A DNA stretch of 64,000 nucleotides from Vibrio sp. JC009 (lineage in GTDB: Bacteria > Pseudomonadota > Gammaproteobacteria > Enterobacterales > Vibrionaceae), in contig NZ_CP092106.1 in NCBI RefSeq assembly GCF_029016485.1, positions 1,860,001 through 1,924,000 on the forward strand, read 5' to 3'. The position numbers were made by a program, and so were the translations under genes. The notes below the pieces were generated by a model. That model did not search any database, was not told the origin of the DNA, and saw only the letters and a program-made list of their open reading frames with translations. Of the stretch, positions 15,001 to 27,000 are shown in pieces. Position 1 is the first letter of the stretch. Each line of letters begins with the position of its first letter.

Positions 15001-18000
15001 TTGTTTGAATCGTCCGCCGCAGCCAGACCGCCATCAAAGTTGTTCACAGCAGTATCAAGATTTACCGAGCCTGTGATGTTGTCAGCCGTATTACCCGCTT
15101 CGTCTTCGAGGCTCAGGGTATAGCTGTTGCTCCCTTCAGACAGAGTCAGTCCGGCGGTTGCCAGGTTAATCGACCATGAGCCGTCACTATTGGTAATTTC
15201 GGTGGTGGTGGTTCCCACGCCGTCAATGGTCAGAGTGACCGTTGCGCCCACTTCACCGGTGCCGCTAAAGACAGGCTGAGACTCTTTGGTAAGATCGTCA
15301 TTATCGGATGTACCGGAATCGCTGGAGGTATCTAATCCACCATCAAAGGTCACCCCGGTTTCAGCCGTTGAATCGTATTCAAAGTTACCGGTCAGCGCAG
15401 TTTCCGTCACATTGCCCGCCGTATCAGTGGCGGTAACGTTATAGAAATACTCGCCGTCCTGAGCCAGTTCACCGTATTGATCCAGCAGACTCGCTGCGTC
15501 AGAATTGGTTGCCAGATCCACTGACCAGTCGCCATTAATGTCTGCAGTAATACCATCGATAACCACCGGAGTAGTCAAAGCTGTATCGCCAATCTGAGTG
15601 ATGGTCAGAGTAATTACTGAATTCGCTTCCGCCGTACCTGCAATGGTCGGCGTAATATTGGTCAGTTGATCGCTGTTGGTAGTGCCGCCCTGCGCCGAAT
15701 CGGTTGCCGTTGTGATACCGCTTACCGTCAGCTCTGACTGATTATCTATCGTCAGGCTGCCTGTTACGGTTTCTGCTGTATCCACCGTGGTGTTACCGCT
15801 TTTATCGGTAATATCAATTTCGTAGGTGTAGTCGCCATCGGCCAGTTCATTGGCAATAGTGTAGCTCCACTCACCGTTATCACCGGTTTCAGTCACGGCC
15901 AGTGACGCATTGCCTGACGCTGCATCTTCGCTGTTAACAAAGGTGTAGCTGTAAACCGGCTCCGCTGTGGTATCGCTGCCTGCGTAGATATTGATCACCA
16001 CTTCAGCGTCAGATTCTGTAGTGCCGGTAAAGGTTGGTGATTTGGTTTGGGTAATGCCGTCATCCGTAGCAGAGCCCGAATCTGAAGTTGCGCTCAGAGA
16101 TGTTCCGGACTGAGTAACACCAGTGTCTTTTGTCACTGTACCCGTCAGGTCAGTAGCATCGGTGCCTGTTCCCACAACATCATCACTGGCTGTGGTTGTA
16201 CTAACCAGTTCATTACCGGCCGCATCCGTTACGCTGAAGCTGTATGAGTAATCACCATCCGACAAGTTACTTGCATCATAACCGGATGCCCAGCTACCAC
16301 TGACCAGGTTCTCTTCAGCAACCACCAACGTCCAGCTGGTTGGATCCGTATCGCTGAATTCGGCTTTATACGCATATTCGCCGATATTCAGTATCACCTC
16401 TGAGCCTTCTTCTGCCGTACCGCTAAACGTTAGCGTATCAGCATTAGTGATCTGGTCGGCGGTGAAGGCATCGCTGCGGCCTGAATCAGAATCCAGTTGC
16501 GCGGTAAAATCATCCACCTGAGTATCAACGGTGAAATAATCGGTCGCCGTGGTATCGGTATTGGCCGCATCATCCAGCGCCACAACCTGATAGCTGTAGT
16601 TGCCATCAGTCAGTGCCGCCTGCGCTTCAGCTGACAAAGTGTAGCTCCAGCTGTAGTTACCATCGGCATCGGTTGAGTCTGTATCAATATTCTCGTCACC
16701 GATAGGGTAAGAGACTGAAGTGCCATTCTCATCGGTGATCACCAGAGTGAGTTCCGCACCCGGCTCTACTGTGCCTTCAAAGGTCAGTTGCTTATCGGCA
16801 TCCAGCAGCTCATAGCCGTTATCCTGCGTTTGGGCAATTGAAGCTGAAGCAATAGAAGCGGTAACTTCTGCTATGGTATCAATAGTTACGGTGTGTGTGC
16901 TGTCTGTAGTGACGTTGCCCGCGATATCCGTTGCGGTCACTGTGTAGGTGTAGTCACCATCTGTGGTAATTTCGGTGTCCCACTGCGCCGTCCAGGTGTA
17001 AAGACCGGTAACGGCATCCGGGGTATCGCTTACTGTTGCTGTTACTGAATCACCACCAATGCTGACGGTAATCGTGTCATCGGCTGAATCCGTGGTACCG
17101 GTAAACTGCGGTAGCGTCTCGTTCGTTACCGTATCGCCCTTGGTACCCGTATCTGATCCGTCAGCCAGCTCAGCAGTAATTACCGGATCGGAGCGGTCCA
17201 GAGTAAAGGTCTGCACATCCGTTGCATCGTAGTTACCGGCGGTATCTGTTGAGGCAATATAGTAAGAGTATTCGGTATTGTCACTCAGGCCGCTCACATC
17301 GATATCATCAATGCTCCAGTTACCTGAATCACCGACAACTGCGGTACCAGCAACATCGTAGTTGTTATCACCGTCGGTATCGATGTACAGGATCACTTTC
17401 TGGCCGGATTCACCGGTACCATTGAAAGACAACTTATTCTGAACATCAGTACTGTCAGCATCAACATCAGCATTGGTAATGGAATCGGTATTGCTGCTAC
17501 CGGTATCACTGGCCTCAGACAGTGAGCCTGTCACTGTGTTTTGAGTATCCAGAACCACATCCACACTTTCACTGGTTGAGTTACCGGCAGTATCGGTATA
17601 AGTCACTGTATAGGTATAAGTGCCGTCCTCTGTACCGTCACTAGTAAAGGTGGACGGAGCGGCTGACCATTTGCCATCCGCATCAGCAGTCACTGTGACG
17701 GTTTCTGAGCCCTGTGTCACCACAACCGTCGTGCCCGCTTCAGTCACACCGGAAATCGCCGGTGAAACATCGGAAGTCAAACCGTCAGCACCGTAGTCAA
17801 CACTGCTGTCTACAACCAGACTGGTATCAGATGGCTTAGAATCGCTGTCTGCATCCAGTTTTGCGTTAGTGGAGATATCCGGCTCGGAATTATCAATCAC
17901 CAGAGTACCGGTTTCGGTATCTGTGTTACCGGCAATATCTGCAGATACTATGGTGTAGGTGTAAGTCGCGTCAGCATCCAGACCCGTTATGTCATCGATG

Positions 18001-21000
18001 GTCCAGGTTCCGCTGGCATCAATGGTCAGGGTTCTGACGATATCGACTGCTGTGTTGTCGGTTTCATTATGCAGAGTAAAGGTCACAAAGGCGCCCTCTT
18101 CTCCGCTGCCGTTAAATTCCGGTGCTGTGGATTTCGTGATACCGTCATTGTCACTTGAGCCGGTATCTGAATTTGTGCTTAATCCGCCGTCAACAGAGGT
18201 CGCGGTATCAATCGTCAGATCTTCAGAAATCACCGCGCTGGTATTTCCGGCATTGTCTGTTGCCACCAGTTCATAGACATAATCGCCCGGGATCAGGGTA
18301 TTAATCACGCTACCTGTATCGCTGTCATTGGCAAGATCGATACTCCAGGAATCCGTACCATCCACTGTGGTGGTGTAGGTATAAGTGGCATTCGACGCTT
18401 TATTACCAGAATCATCAACGGCGTAAATCGTCAGAGTAACCGTATCGCCCTGCTCACCGCTGCCTTCAAACGTTGGCTGATCTTCGCTGGTGTAATTATC
18501 GCTGCTGTAGGCTGCATCCTGGCCGTTACTTGAATCATCCGCCGCAGCCAGACCGCCATCAAAGTTGTTCACAGTGGTATCAAGATTTACCGAGCCTGTA
18601 ATGTTACTTGCCGTATTACCGGCTTCATCTTCAAGGCTCAGGGTATAGCTGTTGCTCCCTTCGGACAGCGTCAGTCCGGCGGTTGCCAGGTTAATCGACC
18701 ATGAGCCGTCACTATTGGTGATTTCAGTGGTGGTGCTTCCCACGCCATCAATGGTCAGAGTGACCGTTGCGCCCACTTCACCGCTGCCGCTAAAGACAGG
18801 CTGAGACTCTTTGGTAAGATCGTCATTATCGGATGTACCGGAATCGCTGGAGGTATCTAATCCACCATCAAAGGCCACACCGGTTTCAGCCGTTGAATCG
18901 TATTCAAAGTTACCGGTCAGCGCAGTTTCCGTCACATTGCCAGCCGTATCAGTGGCGGAAACGTTATAGAAATACTCGCCGTCCTGAGCCAGTTCACCGT
19001 ACTGATCACGTAGACTCGCAGCATCAGAATTGGTTGCCAGATCGACTGACCAGTCACCATTAATGTCTGCAGTAATACCATCAATAACCACCGGAGTAGT
19101 CAGAGTGGTATCGCCAATCTGAGTGATGGTCAGGGTAATTTCTGAGTTTGCTTCCGCCGTACCAGCGATGGTCGGCGTAATATTGGTCAGTTGGTCGCTG
19201 TTAGTAGTGCCACCCTGCGCCGAATCGGTTGCCGTTGTGATACCGCTTACCATCAGCTCTGACTGGTTATCTATCGTCAGGCTGCCTGTGACAGTCTCTG
19301 CCGTATCCACCGTGGTGTTACCGGTTTTATCGGTAATATCAATTTCGTAGGTGTAGTCGCCATCGGCCAGTTCATTGGCAATAGTGTAGCTCCACTCACC
19401 GTTATCACCGGTTTCAGTCACGGCCAGTGACGCATTGCCTGACGCTGCATCTTCGCTGTTAACAAAGGTGTAGCTGTAAACCGGCTCCGCTGTGGTATCG
19501 CTGCCTGCGTAGATATTGATCACCACTTCCGCATCGGACTCTGTGGTGCCGGTAAAGGTTGGTGATTTGGTTTGGGTAATGCCGTCGCTGGTATCTGCCC
19601 CGGTATCTGAGCCTTCACTCAGGCCAGTTCCGGACTGAGTCACTTGTGTATCGCGTACTACCATACCATTCAGATCGGTAACATCCGTACCGTTACCAAC
19701 CACAGCGTCTGCATCTGTGGTGGTGCTAACCAGCTTGTTACCTGCGGCATCGGTTACCGCAAAGCTGTAAGTATAGTTACCATCAATCAGGTTACTTGCA
19801 TCATAATTTGCTGCCCAGTTGCCGCTGACTAAGTTCTCTTCAGCCACCACCAGGGTCCAGATAGTCGGATCTGTAGTGCTAAATTCAGCCTGGTAGGAGT
19901 AGCCATCGATATTAAGAACAACCGTAGAGCCCGCTTCCGCTGTACCGCTGAATGTCAGTGGCAACTCATTGGTGATCTGGTCTGCAGTAAAATCATCCGT
20001 GCGGCCAGAGTCAGAATCCAGCTGTGCAGTAAAGTCCTCAACCTGAGCATCCGTTGTAAAGTAGCCGGTTGTTGTGGAATCCGTGTTATCCGCTTCATCA
20101 ACAGCCACAACCTGATAGCTGTAATTGCCATCTGCCAGAGCGTTTTGCTCATCCGTTGAAAGCGTATAACTCCAGGCATAGTTGCCATTGGCGTCAACTG
20201 AAGATGTATCAATATTCTGATCGCCAATTGTGTAGGAAACCGGGTTTCCGTTCTCATCAGTAATAACCAGTGTCAGGGATGCTCCCGGCTCGACCGTACC
20301 CTCAAAGGTAATCTGCTGATCGGCATCAAGCAGCTCATAGCCATTGGCCTGAGTTTCAGCAACGGAAGCACTGGCAATAGAAGCGGTTACCTCAGCGGTG
20401 GTATCAAGAGTAATGGACTGACTGCTGTCCGTCGTTACGTTACCCGCAATATCTGTTGATGTTACTGTGTAGGTATAGGTGCCATCAGTGGTCAGCTCTT
20501 TTTCCCACTGCGCGGTCCAGGTGTAGTTGCCATTTTCATCAGCGGTCTGACTCACGACAGCATTTACTGAGTCGCCACCAATGCTGATGGTAACAACATC
20601 ATCTGCTGAATCAGTGGTGCCGCTAAACACAGGCAAGGTCTCATTGGTAACCGTATCACCTTTAATACCGCTATCTGAACTTGAAGCCAGATCCGCTGTG
20701 ATAACCGGATCCGTGCGGTCCAGGGTGAAAGTTTGTACGTCTGTTGCGTCGTAGTTACCGGCGGTATCCGTTGAAGCGATATAGTAAGAGTAAGCGGTAT
20801 CATCGCTCAGGCTGCTTACATCGATATTATCAATGCTCCAGTTTCCTGAATCACCGACAACCGCAGTGCCTGCGATGTCATAGTCATTATCGCCATCGGT
20901 ATCAATATAAAGGATAACTTTCTGACCGGCCTCACCGGTACCATTGAACGACAAGGTATTGGTATTGCTGTCTGCGTCAATATTCGCATTGGTAATGGTA

Positions 21001-24000
21001 TCAGAATCGCTGCTGCCGGTATCACTGTCAGCAGAAAGTGAGCCGGTTACCGTGTTCTGAGTATCCAGCTCAACGACAACCTCTTCTGTGTCAGAGTTGC
21101 CCGCCGCATCTGTGTAGGTCACCGTAAAGGTATAGCTGCCATCATCAGAGCCGTCATTGGCAAAAGTTGATGGTGTCGCAGACCAATTACCGTCGCTGTC
21201 TGCCGTCACAGTTTCCGTATCCGAGCCCTGCTGAACCAGAACGGTTGTACCCGGCTCTGTTACACCGGAAATGGTCGGCGTCACATCTGAAGTCAGGCTG
21301 TCAGCAGCAAAATCAACGCTTGCATCGGTTTTGTTCACCAGCGCGTCATCATCTGGGCTGGTGTCACTCAGAGAATCCAGTTGCGCCGAAGAAGTGATAA
21401 CAGGCTCGCTGTTATCAATAATTAAAGTGCCGGATTCGCTGTCAGAGTTACCTGCAATATCCTGAGAAACTATGGTGTAACCATAGGTAGCATTTAAATC
21501 TAAACCAGTAAGAGAAACCGTCCATGTCCCGGTTGAGTCAATGGTCAGCGTCTCAACAATATCTTCGGCACTAGTGTCGGTCGCATTTGTCAGCGTCAGG
21601 GTGACAAATGCCCCTTCCTCACCTGTTCCGGTAAATACCGGCGCTGTGTTTTTAGTGATGCCATCTGTATCGCTTGAACCGGTATCGGTATCAGCTCTTA
21701 CTCCGCCATCTACGCTTGTCTCTGTATCTATGGTCAGATTTTCGCTAATGGTCGAACTTGTGTTGCCTGCTTTATCCGTTGCAACCAGTTCATAAACGTA
21801 ATCACCCTGAACCAGAGTATTGATAATGCCATCTGCATCGGCATCGTTTTCAAGGTCAATATCCCATGAGAAGGTGTTATCACCATTATCGGTATCAACC
21901 GTTGTGGTATAGGTGTAAGTCGCGTTGGCCGCTTTATTACCGGAGGCATCTACGGCATAGATAGCCAGAGTAACGGTATCACCTTCATCACCACTGCCTT
22001 CAAAGGTTGGCTGAACCACACTGGTGTAATTGTCGCTGCTGTATGCCGCATCCTGATTATTGGTGGTGTCATCTTCTGTCGCCAATCCACCGTTAAAGGT
22101 GCCGATACCGGTATCAACGTTTAGTGTGCCGCTGATGGTATCCGTGTTACCTGCGCGGTCCGTTGCTTTTAGTGTGTAGTTGTACTCATCATCGGAAAGA
22201 CCGGATACATAGTCGCTCCATGAGGCATCATCAATATACCAGGTGCCATCATCAGCATTCACTGTCGCGGCTACCGACAGAGTTCCTATGGTAAGAATCA
22301 CTGAGCTGCCGGACTCTACCCTGCCGGAAAATTCCGGAGTTGAATCTGTAGTATAGGTTGCAGTGGCATCGCCATCTGCATACTCCTGATAATCTGAATC
22401 CAGCTGCGCGGTAAATTCAGCCACCTCAAGGTCAACCGTGAAATCTTCACCATCAACGGTGGCTGTATTGCCAACGGTATCTGATGCGGTTACCTGATAG
22501 GTGTAATCTCCGGCAGGAAGCTCACTGCCCTCAGGAATGGTGTAGCTCCAGGTGTAATTACCATTGCCGTCTTCCGTGCTTGTGACTGTAGTTGTAAAGC
22601 TGTATGTAACCGGGTCACCGTTTACATCGGTTTCATCTTCACTGGTAATAACGATGGTGATCTCATCACCAATGCCGTTACCGGTACCGCTAAAGTCCGG
22701 CGTTGAGTCATTGGTAAGAATATCCGCATCTGACTCATCGTTAGTTCTTGAGTCAAACTGGGTGGTCACTGAGATATAGGAGTCGATGGTAAGCGTACCG
22801 CTCACCGCAGGAACGGTCGTATTGCCGGCTTCATCCGTAGCTGTGACTGAATAGGTGTATTCACCATCTTCCAGTTCAGAAGTGTCTGATAACGAGCCAA
22901 CTTCAACCGACCATGCATATTTTCCGTCACTGTCGGCTGTATCAGAAATAGTTACATTGGTATAAGTCTGGTTGTCTATGGTGACGCTGATACTTGCATC
23001 CGGATCATCCACCGTACCACTGATAACCGGCAGAGGGTCTGCCGTCACGCTGTCGCTTTTATCACCGGTATTAGAGTCATAATCCAGCCCCGCAGTGATC
23101 ACGGGCGCTGAAGTATCGATTTCCAGGCTACCCGTCACTGAGTCAGCAATGTTACCCGCATAGTCTTCAGAGGTAATGGTGTAGGTGTAGTCACCCTCAG
23201 CAAGCTCACCATCCGGAACCGTAATCGACCATGTCTGGTTTGCATTCGCTTCAACAGTACCGGTATAAGCGATACTGGTTTGTCCCTGATCATTTACTGT
23301 AGTAATTGTAATCGTAACTTTCTGGCCGGATTCATCCGCAGAGCCGATAAAGGTCGGCATTTCATTGGTCAGGATATCGCCGGTGGTCGACTCAGAAAGC
23401 GGATCTGTGGTGTCAATTTTGATATCTATGCTGGAAGTCGCCGACTTACCTGAACCCTCAGATACCGTTGCAGTTGCGGTATAGGTACCATCGGTTGTCA
23501 GTTCATTATCAAGCGTTACCGACCAGTAAACAAACTCTTCGCCATTTACTGTTATGATTTTATCCGGGTCAACCGTGGCAGTAACGGTTGTGGTCAGTGT
23601 ATCAACGGTCACACCGTCTGAGTCAGTCACAACCACGCTGACATCGTTACCTACCTGACTGTAGCCCGAAATGGTCGGCAGAGTTTCAGAAGTGATGTTA
23701 TCGCTGTAGGTGCCGCTTGCATCCGTTGCCGCGTTGTCGCTGGACAGGCCGGTTTCCGACTCCAGATCCATATTCAGAATTTCCGGCAGCGTACTGTCGA
23801 CAACAAAGCTGTCGCTGATGCTATCGGTATTACCCGCCACATCGGTGGCAACCAGGGTATAGGTGTAGGTTTCCCCGTCATTCAGATTCTGCAGCTCCGT
23901 TGAATCAATCACCCAACTGCCGTCTGCGCTGATATCAGCAGAAATAACAAAAGTACCACTTGTGGCTGACGTAATTGTCAGTACCACAGACTCTGTGGTA

Positions 24001-27000
24001 ACTGTAGCGTAATCGTAGGTTTCAATCTTACCGCTGAAGCTGAGCGAAGCTGAGCCATTAGTCATGCCAATATAAGTTGTACCGTCATCCGCCTCAGTAG
24101 TGATAGTGCCGGTTCCGAATCCGCTGCTCCAGACGACACTGCTGTCAACATTGAGCGTATCTGTTACTGTGGCCGTATTCCCCGCCTCATCTGTGCTGGA
24201 TACTGTGTATTCAAAGCTCTGAGCGCCGGTATATGGGTTAATTGTGGCATTGTCAGTTGAAAGATCTAACCCGGGTACATCAACACTCCAGGTGCCGTCA
24301 GAATCAACCGTCGTGGTATACACCTGATTATCGATAGAAAATGTAATGCTGGCACCAGACTCACCCGTACCGGTAAAGGTTGGCGCACTAACGTTGGTAA
24401 TATCATCACCGACATTACCTGAGTCGGAACTGACATAATCACCCGGTACGCTATCCAGATCAGCTGCAGTTTCCAGGTGAACGGTGACATCCGTGCTCAC
24501 ATCAATGCTCAGTGTATTGCTGGCCGACGCCACGTTACCTGCGCTGTCCACCTGAGACAGGGTGAAATCAAAATCTTCTGTTGTTGTGCCTGCTGCTATC
24601 TCATCATCGCTCAGCAGAGGATCGGTAACCTCAATCAGCCAACTGCCATCGGCATTTGCCGTTGTCTGATAGACATTGTCATTAATTTCAAGAACGATTG
24701 TAGAGCCTGCTTCTGCGCTCCCTGCATCACCGCTAAAGTTAGGGGTCAGTTCGTAGGTCAGCAGATCGCCTTTGGTTCCTGAATCTGAAGCACTGTTCAG
24801 CACATTTGGTGTGATCAGTCCGGTTGTGGTATCCAGCGTAAACAGCTGATTGGTGGCACTGTCAACGGTGAAGGTCTGTTCATTTGATTCAGTGATGTTT
24901 CCGGCAAGATCTGTCGCCTCAATGGTAAAGCTGTGCTCCCCTTCGCCAAGCGCATCAGTCAGTTGCACTGACCAGACAATAACACCATCGCCGTCATCAT
25001 CGCTTTCCAGAGTGGCCTGAATACCCGTTTCGCTACCGTCCAGATAAACAAAAACGGAATAAATATTGGTTGCATCCACAGTACCGCTTAGAACCGGAGT
25101 GGTGTCTGTGGTCTGATCATCTAAATCATCCTGGTACTGGTAGCTCGCGTAATCCGTATCGCCTGTGTACAGATTCTCGATATCCGTAATTTCGGCATCC
25201 GTCAGATAGTCACTGTCGCTGTCTAATCCGCCGGTTAATGGTGTCGGGTTTTCAGTATCAATCACCAGTGAGCCTGAAGTCGGGGTGGAATCCCCGTCGA
25301 TCACCACATCGGTTTCATTACCGGCGACATCTGAAGCGCTGATGCTGTATTCGTAATTGCCATCGGCCAATGCATCAAAGGTGATATTCCATGAACCATC
25401 TTCGTTAACGGTTGCCGTTTTCACAACCGCTGCCAGGAAGGCGTTGTCGCTATCCTGAATGGTTACGGTAATGGTATCACCACTGGTTCCGGTACCGGAA
25501 AATGTTGGCGTGTTGTCGCTGGTAATACCATCGGTGTTATCCACGCCGGTATCGCTGTCAGTACTTAAATCACCATCAGCACTGATCTTAGAATCTATCG
25601 TCACACTTCTGACAAGCGTCTCGGAGGTATTCCCTACCGCATCGGTGGCAACCACTGTGTAGCTGTACTCACCATCAGGCACAACTTCACCACTTGGCAG
25701 CTGTTCGCTGATGTCGATGGACCAGTTTGCATCATCGGTATCACTTGTGGTCAGCACATACTCAACGCTATTAATGGTGATGGTAAGAGTTACCGTACTT
25801 CCGGCTTCAACCTCACCGCTGATAACCGGAGTTGTATCACTTGTTATGGTATCGGTTTTATCTGCGCTGTTAGAGTCGTCATCCAGACCTGCGGTAAGCA
25901 GCGAAACCTCAGTATCCAGCGTAAATGTACCTAAAGTGTCTGTCGTGGTACTGTTACCGGCAATATCTACTGCGGTCACCGTATAGGTGTAAATTCCGTC
26001 GGTCAGATTAACATCATCCGGAATAGTAAGTTCCCAGTTGCCGTCTGTACCTGCCTCTCCGGTTTGGGTATAGGCAACATAGGAAACACCTCTTGAATCT
26101 GTGCCGTATATGTTAACAGTGACTGCTGAGTTCGCTTCTGCTGTACCGTTTAGTGTCTGCGCTGCAGTATTGGTTACGCCATCACTATTAGTCACAATTC
26201 CTGCGCTAACAGAAAGCTCTGATTCAGTATCAATGGTAATGGTGTGCGAGGTATCGGAATGGTTGCCCGCTGCATCTGTCGCTGTCACCTCAACGGTGTA
26301 ATCACCCTGGTCTAAATATTCATCCAGATCTATCGTCCACTTTCCGTCGCTGTCTGCAAAAGTGTTGTAAGAGAGTGATACTGTGCCATCGCCGGATTTA
26401 ACGCTGATTTCAATATAAGCACCAGCCTCTGACTCACCTTCCAGACTTGGCTGGGTATTATTGGTGATATTGTCAATTTTCAGGCTGGTGTCATCACTAC
26501 CTTCCGGTGCGGTATCGGTATCCGTGGTTAAGCTGCTTGTGACTTCAGGTGCCAGGGTATCAATGACCAGATCCTGCGAATCTGACGTTGTTACGTTGCC
26601 TGCGGCATCTTCATAGATAAAATAGTAACTGTAAGTGCCGTCTTCAATATCAGTAAAGACATCCGAATAGCCGTCAGATGTGCTGTTGACAGACCAGGCT
26701 TGCGATGTATTGCCCTGATCATCCGTCGTCGGGTCTTCATACTGGCTGGCTGTCGGTTTAATAAAATAGTCCGTGCCATCCACATTAACCACCAGGGTAA
26801 CCTGAGCATCAGGTTCAACCGTACCGTTAAAGCTTGGCTCGATACTACGGGTAATGCCGTCAGTATGGCCGGTGGTATCTTCATTAAAATCTGCCGCTGT
26901 GTCTGAGCTTTCAGACAGTCTGCCGGACTCCTGTGTTACCTCGCGATCAAGCGTAAAGCTGGACTCTGCTTTTTCTGATTCGTTGCCGGCGGTATCGGTT

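Noticed and set aside
11530..22105. Possible CRISPR or satellite array because of regular repetition
   Set aside because: The repeats are coding, about 300-350 bp per domain and kept in frame; there are no short identical repeats with unique spacers.
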